Source: JADKHR01 sp041917295
GTDB lineage: Bacteria; Elusimicrobiota; Elusimicrobia; FEN-1173
Assembly (NCBI GenBank): GCA_041917295.1
Contig: JAYRXX010000038.1
Location: forward strand, 41,603-105,602
Length of the DNA: 64,000 nt
Direction of reading: 5' to 3'
Part shown: positions 52,488-59,977 of the stretch, in pieces
Numbering within the stretch: the stretch's first letter is position 1
Layout of the letters: every line of letters starts with the position of its first letter
Position numbers and translations under genes: made by a program
Notes under the pieces: generated by a model
The model's database searches: none
Told to the model about the DNA's origin: nothing
The model's input: only the letters and a program-made list of their open reading frames with translations

Positions 52488-52527
52488 TTATGTTCTTACC
52501 CAGTCTGTCCGAAGGCCAGTGGTTCAT
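52474..52527 (-). CDS. Possible 17-aa peptide
   Basis: ATG 52527 overlaps the stop of the helicase loader (ATGA) and the frame ends at 52474 inside the next small gene. It could be a coupling peptide that hands ribosomes onward rather than a functional protein. Confidence 0.25.
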   Translation of the reverse strand: MNHWPSDRLGKNINGRA

Positions 52528-53354
52528 TTTGTAATCCTCCGATCTTCCCCTTTTATCTCAACGATTTTGCACATGCCAGCAAGACGCGACGTAAGTCTAT
52601 CGTCGTCCATTTTTTTTGCGAGTTCATCAAGAGAAAGGTTTGCTGTAATTATCAATCCGTTTGATTCAGCTAACCATCTTGAGTCTACGATCTCGTAGAG
52701 AATTTGAATTGAAAAATCGGTGACGTTTCCGATCCCCAAATCGTCAATGACAATAATTTTATCGTTGACGCATTTTGATAAACGATTTTCCTGATCGCCG
52801 GAGTCGATAACTCGCATGTATCTGAAAAGAGATGGAGGTTTCCAGTAAGAACCTAAAACTCCAAGATCAACGCGCGCATGTCGATAGGCCGCGCCAGCCA
52901 AGTGGCTTTTGCCCGTTCCTGTAGTTTTTCCCCAGAGGTAAAGATTTGTGTAAAGATCGGACGCTTTCTTTGCTTGCTCAAGAGCAAGTTTTTGAGAATC
53001 GCTTTTTGGCTGAAATGTTGAAAAATTCCAGCCTTTCGCTTTCCCGCCTCCCATTTCGCTAGTGATTTGATTATCCATTACCTCTTTCGATCTTCTTTGT
53101 TTTTCCTCTTCGTCTAATTTTCTTTTCTCCGCAGATTCAAACTCCTTCCGTTCCGCGCATGCTTTGCAAAACTCCCCGGGGGAATTCCACTTATTCGTCC
53201 AAATGAACGGTTTGTGCGTTATCGGGTTTTGAACCGGATCTACCCAATTCCATCGCATAACCGCACCACATTGGCAAACCGTTGGCTCTGGTTCAGCTGG
53301 ATAGATGCGCGTATTTCCCTGGGACTGCTGTTGCGCCAATTCTGCTGTTTCCAT
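52524..53354 (-). CDS. DnaC/IstB-like replicative helicase loader
   Basis: 276 residues from ATG 53354 (GAAAGGAG upstream). An N-terminal zinc finger (Cys27, Cys29, Cys63, Cys66) precedes an AAA+ domain: Walker A GKTTGTGKS at 142-150, Walker B IIVIDDLG (Asp204-205), sensor region LIITANLSLDEL, and an Arg finger in DDRLTSRLAG. It would load the host DnaB helicase at the phage origin. Confidence 0.88.
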   Translation of the reverse strand: METAELAQQQSQGNTRIYPAEPEPTVCQCGAVMRWNWVDPVQNPITHKPFIWTNKWNSPGEFCKACAERKEFESAEKRKLDEEEKQRRSKEVMDNQITSEMGGGKAKGWNFSTFQPKSDSQKLALEQAKKASDLYTNLYLWGKTTGTGKSHLAGAAYRHARVDLGVLGSYWKPPSLFRYMRVIDSGDQENRLSKCVNDKIIVIDDLGIGNVTDFSIQILYEIVDSRWLAESNGLIITANLSLDELAKKMDDDRLTSRLAGMCKIVEIKGEDRRITK

Positions 53355-54090
53355 TTTGTGCTCCTTTCGGCGGGAATATCCCGGCGTAATTGCAAGCCAT
53401 TGACTGCTCAATAGCGGCCTTCCTTGAGCCTGGATGTATCGACCTGATCATCCGCCAAAGAGACTCAAGGCCCTTCGCTTTGTATCCTTGCCCCTTTTCA
53501 CGCTTGTAATCAAGCCATGCCAATATTTCCTCGGTGTTTCCAGACAAATCCTCTGGAATTTCAACCGATTTCGATTTGGGGGGGTAAGGGGGGGATTCTT
53601 TTTCTTTTTGTACGGTTTGGTTTGGTACGGTTAGGTTAGGTATGGTACGTGTCGGAAGGGTGTCGGTAGAATTCATCCTGGGTGTCGGTTGGGTGTCGGC
53701 TTCGTCTTTGTCGCCGTAATCCTTGCCATGCAAAGCCCAAATTGAAACAAGAACATCTCGTTTTTTTGAGTACTTTGACCGCAAGAAACGACCGGCATAA
53801 TCTAGCCAATCATGTACATAGACACTTTCTCCGTTCCGTTCGATGAACCCGAACTCCTCCAACTTCTGGATAGCATCCCGAACCACATCGAGCTTCATGT
53901 TGAGCGTCTCGGACATGACCTCCGGCGAGGTGAGCGCTGTAACGTCCCCCGATGGGGAGACCTCCAGGACCGACCACCAGAAACGATGTAAGAACCCAAC
54001 GGCCTCATTTCGAGACCACCGCATTGCGGTTTGAAACCGGATCAGTTTAGAATGACGATCCAAATTTGTATGAGATTCAATCCAAGCCAT
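53293..54090 (-). CDS. Replication initiator (O/DnaD-like winged helix)
   Basis: 265 residues. N-terminal ~110 residues form a winged-helix region (RWSRNEAVGFLHRFWWSVLE; VRDAIQKLEEFGFIERNGESVYVHDWLDYAG). A Pro/Thr-rich linker leads to a C-terminal helical domain (EEILAWLDYKREKGQGYKAKG). Such proteins bind the phage origin and recruit the helicase-loader complex. The end overlaps the loader gene by 62 bp. Confidence 0.78.
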   Translation of the reverse strand: MAWIESHTNLDRHSKLIRFQTAMRWSRNEAVGFLHRFWWSVLEVSPSGDVTALTSPEVMSETLNMKLDVVRDAIQKLEEFGFIERNGESVYVHDWLDYAGRFLRSKYSKKRDVLVSIWALHGKDYGDKDEADTQPTPRMNSTDTLPTRTIPNLTVPNQTVQKEKESPPYPPKSKSVEIPEDLSGNTEEILAWLDYKREKGQGYKAKGLESLWRMIRSIHPGSRKAAIEQSMACNYAGIFPPKGAQNGNSRIGATAVPGKYAHLSS

Positions 54091-54108
54091 TTTGTTTTCT
54101 TGTTGTCC

Positions 54109-54318
54109 TTAAATTTTCCTTGATCGAACCAACACCGATTCGGCCATTTTAAGGCCGTATGTGTGGGCCCTAAAAACAACCTGCTGTTTAAGTGAAAGCG
54201 TTTTCCGGTATTTCTCCAACCCGTGCGCCAGCTCGGACACTGTATTTATCGCCTCCAGCAACAAGTCCTCGCGGCATTCACAGCTATGGTGCGGCCCCCT
54301 GCATCTCAATAATGGCAT
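54109..54318 (-). CDS. Small cysteine-containing helical protein
   Basis: 69 residues. It opens PLLRCRGPHHSCECRED and continues as a helical tail (TVSELAHGLEKYRKTLSLK). No family recognised. Between the HNH and replication genes; 12 bp after the HNH gene. Confidence 0.5.
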   Translation of the reverse strand: MPLLRCRGPHHSCECREDLLLEAINTVSELAHGLEKYRKTLSLKQQVVFRAHTYGLKMAESVLVRSRKI

Positions 54319-54330
54319 CGTGTTGTCTCC

Positions 54331-54954
54331 CTAAACCGACATAAGAATTTGTCCGTTCTGCTCAACTCTCCGTCCTTTGGACAAAACAGCGTCCTCTGGT
54401 TTCCACCCACGCGACAATCTGTTAAAAACAGTAGATATTGGGATTGCTTTGGAATGGCACCACTGAGACATTGTTTTACTTTCTCCATTAATCTCAATAA
54501 TCCTGTTGAAACGTCTGTTGTTGCTTTGTTGCTCAGCCGTTTCCCATCTGCAATTTGATGGTGTGTAGTCTCCATCATTGTCAATTCTTCCTATTGTTTT
54601 ACCGTCTGGCTTAATTCCCATATCTTCAACGAAATTCTTAAAATCCAACCATCGATCACAAACTTTTATTCCTCTTCCTCCATATCTACTGAACTGTTGA
54701 GCATTGCGATTAAGACACCTATATTTCAATCCTCGCCAGGATTTATATGTCGATGTTCCTTCAAGACCGTGAATTTTCTTAATTTTAGACATGACCTCTT
54801 TTTGAAAACATCCACAACTCTTAGAACGACCGCTCTTGAGCATGTTTAACATGACGTAGCGAGATTCACCGCATTCGCACTTACACATGAGATACCTATG
54901 TGTGTTTATTATTTTTGATTCTCCATTAGTTTCCCATCTTCCATATTTCTCCAT
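54331..54954 (-). CDS. HNH/AP2-type phage endonuclease (homing-like)
   Basis: 207 residues. A zinc-binding N-terminal domain (MCKCECGESRYVMLNMLKSG then KSCGCFQKE) leads to an AP2/HNH-like core (YGGRGIKVCDRWLDFKNF; IGRIDNDGDYTPSNCRWETA) and a C-terminal DNA-binding region (GESKTMSQWCHSKAIPISTV). Family members are usually mobile endonucleases inserted in phage genomes. AGGAGAG lies upstream of the start. It is flanked by unusual non-coding sequence. Confidence 0.82.
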   Translation of the reverse strand: MEKYGRWETNGESKIINTHRYLMCKCECGESRYVMLNMLKSGRSKSCGCFQKEVMSKIKKIHGLEGTSTYKSWRGLKYRCLNRNAQQFSRYGGRGIKVCDRWLDFKNFVEDMGIKPDGKTIGRIDNDGDYTPSNCRWETAEQQSNNRRFNRIIEINGESKTMSQWCHSKAIPISTVFNRLSRGWKPEDAVLSKGRRVEQNGQILMSV

Positions 54955-55343
54955 TCGTCTCTCCTAAAATTGGACGGGCCTGACAGGTGACGCCTCTGTC
55001 ATCTCTAGGGATTCCACCGTCGCTTTGCGCTTAAGCTAAGGCCCGAATCGTGCCCGTTTATAGTCCGGGCCAGACCGGGGAGACTTTTAGTCCCTCGCTC
55101 TTTTTTTCCACCACCTATGCAAACAAGCGCACGCGTGGCGGTCAAATCGTGCCCGTTGCGCACGGGCGGGCGGGATACGCTGTTGGTAGTGCGCACTCGC
55201 GTGTTGTGGCCGCAACCCCGCGCCGCGTTTGCCAACCGGAGGCCCGTCATCTACGGGTCCGAGTACAAAGGCTTCTTTATAAACTCCGTGCGTCCAAATA
55301 GGCCGTCGGCTATCCCTTTCTGGAAACATTCTCCCCCCATTTC
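54955..55343. other. Non-coding-looking stretch upstream of HNH gene with hairpin repeats
   Basis: About 390 bp with no convincing gene. It holds two copies of the 13-mer AATCGTGCCCGTT (55046-55058 and 55145-55157) in hairpin context (GCCCGT/ACGGGC). A third copy is at 56205. Open minus-strand frames here (for example 55005-55250) contain repeated NGHD-type stretches that simply reflect the DNA repeat. It could be structured RNA or debris of an inserted element. Confidence 0.5.
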
Positions 55344-55601
55344 TCACTGTAGAGATCCCGACCCCGACCCCGACCGCGACCACGCCACCGACCGCGACAC
55401 CGACCCCGACCCCGACCGCGACCACGCCACCGACCGCGACACCGACCCCGACCCCGACACCGACCCCGACCCCGACCGCGACCACGCCACCGACCGCGAC
55501 CACGCCACCGACCGCGACCCCGACCGCGACCACGACCACGACCGCGACCCCGACAACGCCCCCGACCGCTCGTGGCCTATCCGATTAATACATTGGTTCA
55601 T
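55344..55601 (-). CDS. Low-complexity Ser/Arg/Gly/Trp repeat protein (uncertain)
   Basis: An 85-residue frame starting one base after the previous stop (TAAAATG). The first ~15 residues (MNQCINRIGHERSGALSG) are ordinary; the rest repeats SRSVAWSRSGSGSV-type units. All frames of this repeat are nearly free of stops, so coding evidence is weak; only the start position supports it. Confidence 0.35.
   Translation of the reverse strand: MNQCINRIGHERSGALSGSRSWSWSRSGSRSVAWSRSVAWSRSGSGSVSGSGSVSRSVAWSRSGSGSVSRSVAWSRSGSGSGSLQ
55353..55565. repeat. Hexanucleotide-type repeat tract
   Basis: About 210 bp made of variants of CCGACC / GCGACC / ACGCCACC on the plus strand, arranged in larger 36-48 bp units that recur three times (for example CGCGACCACGCCACCGAC). 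Long stop-free frames occur on both strands. Likely a slippage-prone tract. Confidence 0.85.
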
Positions 55602-55602
55602 T

Positions 55603-55950
55603 TTATTTCACCTTCAACAGCAATCCTCCGACTCTCTCGGACATATCAATAATCGCCCCACGTCCTAGAATAACAATGCCTGTTGGAAATGGCTCGACCT
55701 CGTTGACAGTTTTTCCAGCCACAAACTCGTTAAACCGACCAGTGTCGGCGATCCATGCCGCGTCCTCTATCGCAATTTCTTTGTCCCCGACCCACACCAG
55801 CCTGCCCGTGTAATAATGCGTCACAGTTCTGATGAAATAATCTCGCCCGACGACAAAAAATGGGTTACTCTTATCTCCATCGGGGATTTCTATTTTTGAA
55901 ATGTCCGACTTCTTTACATACTCAATTCCGTCTATGTTTATTGTTTTCAT
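55603..55950 (-). CDS. Conserved-looking phage protein of unknown function
   Basis: 115 residues, beta-rich: FFVVGRDYFIRTVTHYYTGRL and WVGDKEIAIEDAAWIADTGRF. It resembles small phage proteins encoded beside recombination genes. ATG 55950 overlaps a seven-codon mini-frame (MSQKERQ) that itself has a strong TAAGGAG site, so translation may be coupled. Confidence 0.65.
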   Translation of the reverse strand: MKTINIDGIEYVKKSDISKIEIPDGDKSNPFFVVGRDYFIRTVTHYYTGRLVWVGDKEIAIEDAAWIADTGRFNEFVAGKTVNEVEPFPTGIVILGRGAIIDMSERVGGLLLKVK

Positions 55951-56313
55951 TGTCTCTCCTTTTGGCTCATCGTGTCTCCTTAAATTGTGCCGGTCTCTCC
56001 CGGCTTGTCACTGGGGCCTTTTCAGCGCGCATTTGGGTGGCTATCCAGTCGTCCCCTAATATGATGCCCTGCTTCCCGCCGTCCACCTGACGGTTCAATC
56101 TCGGGTCGCTATCGCTCGGGCCAAGCGTGGAGGGCGATCAACCCTCTCCCTTTTGACTGGTGTTTAGAGAATGTAAATTACGCATCCTCTGTTAGCATCA
56201 GTCAAATCGTGCCCGTTATCGCACGGGCGGGCGTTTCATCCTTAGGCCGATTTCCTCCGCATTGCGGAACGGTCGGATGTTTCCCTGTTCTGCCGCTGTT
56301 GGCGGCGACAAAT
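55951..56313. other. 363-bp gap between recT and next gene, structured, no clear gene
   Basis: On the minus strand it contains AACGGGCACGATTTGAC (56217-56201), a frame of 15 codons from an ATG at about 56186, stopped by TGA, whose same frame then continues for about 55 codons including VDGGKQGIILGDDWIATQ. Near its end is the hairpin GCCGG-GAGAGA-CCGGC. Either a gene interrupted by a stop codon or a structured RNA; not decidable by reading. Confidence 0.45.
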
Positions 56314-57168
56314 TCACGGCTCTTGCGCCGTCCCCGCTTCTTCGTCCAGCACTTTCGAGGTTTCAACCTTGACCGGTTCAGAGACCTGATCAACGACAAC
56401 CGCATCGTCAAAAACGACCTCCGGGACTCCTTCTTTCCCACCGTCGTTTATAACTGTCCCCTGGTCGGCGGTAATTGCCCGTTGCATGTCTACGGACATC
56501 GGCCCCCACTTGGAAATCAACATTTTTACGACCGTCTTTAACGCCATTGCGTCAAAGTTTGTTTTCCAAACGGAGCCAGGGTAAGCAAAAGACTTCGAGT
56601 AACGTTTGCCGTGTTTTTCCACATCTTCCGTCTTCATGAACAAGGCCTTTTCAAAACCGTTAATCAGTCTGAAATAGGCAAAGTATCCAACAACCTTGTC
56701 GTTCTTCCTTCTGTCAACGTCGTATTCAATTTCACCCGTTAGCTTGTTGTGGTTTTTTAGTTCGCCTTCGTAAACCACATCCGCGTTAATTGTTTGGTAT
56801 TGGCGCGACCGCTGGGCAAGCTGTACAAAGCCCTTCCAACCCATTTGAAACTGGGCTTTAGTCGTTCCGTCTTTACCGTTCTTATATGGGACAATGTGAG
56901 CGAATCCAAGGGCCGGGTTAATCGGTAGGTCCAACGTCGCCGCCATGGCCGCCGCCGAAATAACAGTCATCGGGTCTGCTTCTTTTAACTGCTTGTTGTT
57001 GTTCGTGCATGCAATGATCGACGACATAAACCCAGCCGCCCTATTTCCCAACATTTCACCGAACCGCTTTTTTACATCCACCCGTTCAAGTAACCCAGCC
57101 AACGAAACACCGCGTTTCACGTCATCCGCTTTTGCCAACGCTTGACCAACTTCGCTCGTGCTTGCCAT
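56314..57168 (-). CDS. recT: RecT-family single-strand annealing protein
   Basis: 284 residues. RecT core: RFGEMLGNRAAGFMSSIIACTN, ATLDLPINPALGFAHIVPYKN, QFQMGWKGFVQLAQRSRQYQ and a C-terminal WKTNFDAMALKTVVKMLISKW. The acidic tail is variable. It anneals strands produced by the partner exonuclease for phage recombination. Located 1 bp after the exonuclease gene. Confidence 0.93.
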   Translation of the reverse strand: MASTSEVGQALAKADDVKRGVSLAGLLERVDVKKRFGEMLGNRAAGFMSSIIACTNNNKQLKEADPMTVISAAAMAATLDLPINPALGFAHIVPYKNGKDGTTKAQFQMGWKGFVQLAQRSRQYQTINADVVYEGELKNHNKLTGEIEYDVDRRKNDKVVGYFAYFRLINGFEKALFMKTEDVEKHGKRYSKSFAYPGSVWKTNFDAMALKTVVKMLISKWGPMSVDMQRAITADQGTVINDGGKEGVPEVVFDDAVVVDQVSEPVKVETSKVLDEEAGTAQEP

Positions 57169-57169
57169 T

Positions 57170-58093
57170 TTAGGCCTCCATTACTTCTGTTTTTTGGATA
57201 AGAAACCGCCGTGCGACGGTTTCTTTCCTGAACTGCTCGTATAAATAGGCGTGTTCTTTCTTGAATTCATCGGCGTCGAAACGGCGTGTTTTCATGTTAG
57301 CCCATCGGATCTTCCACCCGCGCGCCAGACCAGTTTCAGCGTCGCCCAACTTTTGGCGCAAGAGGTTTTCCTGTTCCTCAATCTGGCCATCTAAGGCCCT
57401 GGCGTCTTTTTTCATGCCTTCCAGCGTGTCCAAAATGGCCAGAGATTCGTTATCAAGTTCAATCGTTTTACCGTCTTCGGCAAGCGGATATATAGTAGAC
57501 AATGTATCTTTGTCGGTTGATTTAGCTTGTGGCGGGACGTTCTTGACCACAAACTCATTCCAAAAGTTGACCTCGCGCCGGATAAGATCGGCAATGATTT
57601 TTTCGTCACGTTCGACCGTCTTGACCTTAAAATCCTGGTTACCGATCAAGACGGCAACGTAACACTTGGCCGCGCCCGTCACGGCCAAATAATGAAGGGC
57701 TTGAATCACATACTCACGCGGAACCTCTTCCCCGTCCCACTCTTTGGCCTTCCATGCGGATGTCGTCTTACATTCAACAATGGCGTCTTCTTTCAGCACC
57801 TTACGGTCAATGTTCGCCCGAATGAAGCCATATTGAGGATGGGTGAGAGTCCGATTTACTCGGTTGACCACCTTCCCGGTCTGTTCCTCAAACAATTCGG
57901 CGACCGCTTCCTCAAGCCGTGTCCCAAGTTTTACAGGTAGTTTTTCCGAAATATCCTCCGGTGTAATAACACCTGTTTTTTCGGCCCAAACAGAAAGGGG
58001 CGACCGCCAACGTGACAAACCGACACAGGCCGCAGCGTCACTTCCGCCGATGTATTTCGTCCGGTCTCCGTGTTTATCTTCCATCGGTTTCAC
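57170..58093 (-). CDS. YqaJ-type (lambda exonuclease-like) recombinase nuclease
   Basis: 307 residues. The YqaJ core has YIGGSDAAACVGLSRWRSP, GTRLEEAVAELFEEQTG, IRANIDRKVL with metal-binding Asp, and IVECKTTSAW with E-x-K, then YVIQALHYLAVTGA. A helical C-terminal part follows. It degrades 5' ends to make substrate for RecT. GTG 58093 or ATG 58084 are both possible; the gene overlaps its upstream neighbour. Confidence 0.92.
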   Translation of the reverse strand: MKPMEDKHGDRTKYIGGSDAAACVGLSRWRSPLSVWAEKTGVITPEDISEKLPVKLGTRLEEAVAELFEEQTGKVVNRVNRTLTHPQYGFIRANIDRKVLKEDAIVECKTTSAWKAKEWDGEEVPREYVIQALHYLAVTGAAKCYVAVLIGNQDFKVKTVERDEKIIADLIRREVNFWNEFVVKNVPPQAKSTDKDTLSTIYPLAEDGKTIELDNESLAILDTLEGMKKDARALDGQIEEQENLLRQKLGDAETGLARGWKIRWANMKTRRFDADEFKKEHAYLYEQFRKETVARRFLIQKTEVMEA

Positions 58094-58433
58094 CTAAATT
58101 GTTGGCTGGGGCGGATAGGGTCATACCGCCCCGGGGTTGCACGAGCCCCGCGTACGCCGGGGGATTGACCCTCCCATGGGAGCCAAAGCCGTCCACATTC
58201 AACGCCATCCACGTTCCTATCGCCGACGACGCTGCCATCGTAAATGCCAGGGCACCGATAAAAAACCACACAAATGCCCAAAAAGAACTGGCCTCCAGTT
58301 TTTTCCTGTAGTAGGCCGTCCCCTTGCATCTACACAACGAACATGCTTCGCCCACATATTTGACAGGCCTCACTCGACACACGTCACAATAGGGCGGCCC
58401 AAATTTTGATTCTGTCCCAGTGTGGGAAATCAT
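58074..58433 (-). CDS. Zinc-ribbon membrane protein
   Basis: 119 residues. CDVCRVRP and CSLCRCKG form a zinc ribbon (about 16-36), followed by one membrane helix (FWAFVWFFIGALAFTMAAS, about 51-70). The last 45 residues are Gly/Pro-rich. No family recognised. ATG overlaps the upstream repeat gene by 4 bp. Confidence 0.6.
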   Translation of the reverse strand: MISHTGTESKFGPPYCDVCRVRPVKYVGEACSLCRCKGTAYYRKKLEASSFWAFVWFFIGALAFTMAASSAIGTWMALNVDGFGSHGRVNPPAYAGLVQPRGGMTLSAPANNLGETDGR

Positions 58434-59071
58434 TTTACGCCCCCGGCCAATTTAAAATTTGGTTTTGCGTTTTCGCGCAACCATTTTGCCTGTGCATTCC
58501 TGGCGGCGGCCCATGCGGCGGACCATGCGGCGTCCCGTGCGGCGGCCCATGCGGCGGACCATGCGGCGTCCCGTGCGGCGTCCCATGCGGCGGACAATGC
58601 GGCGGACCGTGCGGCGTCCCATGCGGCGGACCGTGCGGCGTCCCATGCGGCGGCCCGTGCGGCGTCCCATGCGGCGGACCATGCGGCGTCCCGTGCGGCG
58701 GCCCATGCGGCGGACCATGCGGCGGCCCATGCGGCGGCCCATGCGGCGGACCATGCGGCGGACAATGCGGCGGACAATGCGGCGGCCAAATCATCTTCCG
58801 TCGCATCCCCATCCGCAAATTTTTCAGCCACTAAAACCGCATTTCGGCTTCGCTCGTCTTCCAGCAGGGGCCAAATCTGTCGGGCACAAAAACACGCGAA
58901 AAGGCGCAATGTTTTATCGTCGAGAACGCCATCTCGCGTTGCCACCCAGATTAACCATTCCGGTTTTGCTCGCCGCCAAACGTCATCCATCGTCGAGCAA
59001 TTTTCCAATGCCAATTTTTTACCGTCGACACATGCGTCGTGCCGATCGCAAAATGCTTCTATTGATTCCAT
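58430..59071 (-). CDS. Ala/Trp-rich repeat protein
   Basis: 213 residues from ATG 59071. The N-terminal ~95 residues are ordinary (AFCDRHDACVDGKKLALEN; LRLFACFCARQIWPLLEDER; NAVLVAEKFADGDATEDDL), a type of sequence I associate with a family whose C-terminus is Ala-rich. Then about 95 residues repeat AAW[SAD]/AAR[DS] units, coded by a 12-bp DNA repeat. A long amphipathic helix is likely. The opening residues overlap nothing; the upstream gene ends at 59073. Confidence 0.75.
   Translation of the reverse strand: MESIEAFCDRHDACVDGKKLALENCSTMDDVWRRAKPEWLIWVATRDGVLDDKTLRLFACFCARQIWPLLEDERSRNAVLVAEKFADGDATEDDLAAALSAALSAAWSAAWAAAWAAAWSAAWAAARDAAWSAAWDAARAAAWDAARSAAWDAARSAALSAAWDAARDAAWSAAWAAARDAAWSAAWAAARNAQAKWLRENAKPNFKLAGGVK
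58497..58790. repeat. 12-bp tandem repeat array
   Basis: About 290 bp of units like CATGCGGCGGAC, CATGCGGCGGCC and CGTGCGGCGTCC on the plus strand. The unit length is a multiple of three and has no stop triplets in any frame, so all six frames stay open. It codes the Ala-rich part of the minus-strand protein. Confidence 0.9.
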
Positions 59072-59072
59072 T

Positions 59073-59372
59073 TCACGCCCCCGGCCAAAATGCGCGTGGC
59101 CCTTCCCGCATCGGTGTTTTTTCGCGCAAGATCGGTGGGTAAATTCGTTTGTTCCATTTCTCCGCCGCACCCTCGGGATCATCCCCGGGCATACTCACGC
59201 CACACGAGGAGCATGTCACATACCAGCCATGCGCCGAATCCTCAAAATACGATGGGCCGAAGCAAAACGGGCAAACGTCAAGCCCGCGCTCAATCGCGTC
59301 AATCTCCTGTTCTGCTGACTCGTCAACCGGGGAAGCCAATTTCCAATCGTCATAACCTTTAATTGGCTCCAC
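59073..59372 (-). CDS. Lar-like (restriction alleviation family) zinc protein
   Basis: 99 residues. LDVCPFCFGPSYFED, YVTCSSCGVSMPG and AAEKWNKRI match the Lar family pattern (CPFC, CxxCG, then A-x-x-x-WN-x-R). Lar proteins modulate host restriction systems in some phages, but many relatives have unknown roles. GTG 59372 has AAGGAGG upstream and overlaps the previous gene by 14 bp. Confidence 0.8.
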   Translation of the reverse strand: MEPIKGYDDWKLASPVDESAEQEIDAIERGLDVCPFCFGPSYFEDSAHGWYVTCSSCGVSMPGDDPEGAAEKWNKRIYPPILREKTPMREGPRAFWPGA

Positions 59373-59523
59373 TGGTTGCCTCCTTCGTTTTCAGTTCACC
59401 CATCGCGTAATACCACAGGTTGGCAAGACGAATAAACGACTGAATTTCCCGCCCCTGCTTTCTGTCCAACCATTCAGCGTGCAATTGTTCAATCTCCCCA
59501 TCAGTTAGCTCGTGCTTGTTCAT
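59359..59523 (-). CDS. Small early protein (54 aa)
   Basis: ATG 59523 overlaps the upstream stop (ATGA); the end overlaps the Lar-like start. Helical: ELTDGEIEQLHAEWLDRKQG and FIRLANLWYYAMGEL. No family recognised. Confidence 0.55.
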   Translation of the reverse strand: MNKHELTDGEIEQLHAEWLDRKQGREIQSFIRLANLWYYAMGELKTKEATSGAN

Positions 59524-59795
59524 TGAACCCCCCTTTCAACCCTGATGCGACAATGGTTTTTTGGATTCGTTACCCGCCGCCCTGCTAACCAACGGTCAAC
59601 GTCGGCACGGCGGAACCGGACACATTTATTGGTCAATCGAAATTGGGGGAGGTCGTAAATGGCAATAAGGTTGTAGATCGTGCCCTCGGACACGTTCATA
59701 TATTGAGCCACCTGGGCAATGTCCATTATCTCCGGCGCCGGGGCCGACCGTTTAAGCGTCTCGAGGATTTCGGTCAAAATCTGGTCGGTTGTCAT
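59520..59795 (-). CDS. Helix-turn-helix DNA-binding protein (excisionase-like fold)
   Basis: 91 residues from ATG 59795 (ATGA overlap). MerR/excisionase-type HTH: PEIMDIAQVAQYMNVSEGTI, then YNLIAIYDLPQFRL and RFRRADVDRWLAGRRV. It may be the excisionase or an early regulator; its position in the early operon, far from int in linear order, leaves both open. Confidence 0.78.
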   Translation of the reverse strand: MTTDQILTEILETLKRSAPAPEIMDIAQVAQYMNVSEGTIYNLIAIYDLPQFRLTNKCVRFRRADVDRWLAGRRVTNPKNHCRIRVERGVQ

Positions 59796-59977
59796 TTTTT
59801 GGCCATCTCCCTCAATATTTTTTTGGGGATTCTTCCGTGAACCTGCATTTTCACTGATTCCTCTTGTATGGCCTCTGTAATTACCTCGGCCATGCACTGT
59901 TCAACGATTGCCTTAAGAAGCCCGTGCTTGTCTCTTTTGACCCGCGCCAAAACCATATCGATGAATTTCTCCTTCAT
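59792..59977 (-). CDS. Small helical early protein (61 aa)
   Basis: Charged, helical (MVLARVKRDKHGLLKAIVEQ; EAIQEESVKMQVHGRIPKK). Overlaps both neighbours by 4 bp. Function unknown. Confidence 0.55.
   Translation of the reverse strand: MKEKFIDMVLARVKRDKHGLLKAIVEQCMAEVITEAIQEESVKMQVHGRIPKKILREMAKK

Noticed and set aside
54306..54584. 92-codon minus-strand frame
   Set aside because: Overlaps the HNH gene in another frame with no domain; HNH frame is clearly coding.
55087..55668. Plus- and minus-strand frames with DPD, VGVG repeats
   Set aside because: Stop-free hexanucleotide repeat; no start or domain supports these two frames.
54955..56313. Group I or group II intron around the HNH gene
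   Set aside because: No domain V or P7-type core recognised and no interrupted exon; left as an open structured region.
58406..59318. Long plus-strand frames with Cys-Gly-Gly-Pro, Arg-rich or Ala-His repeats
   Set aside because: Artefacts of the 12-bp repeat, which lacks stop codons in every frame; only the minus frame has an ordinary N-terminal domain and fits the operon.
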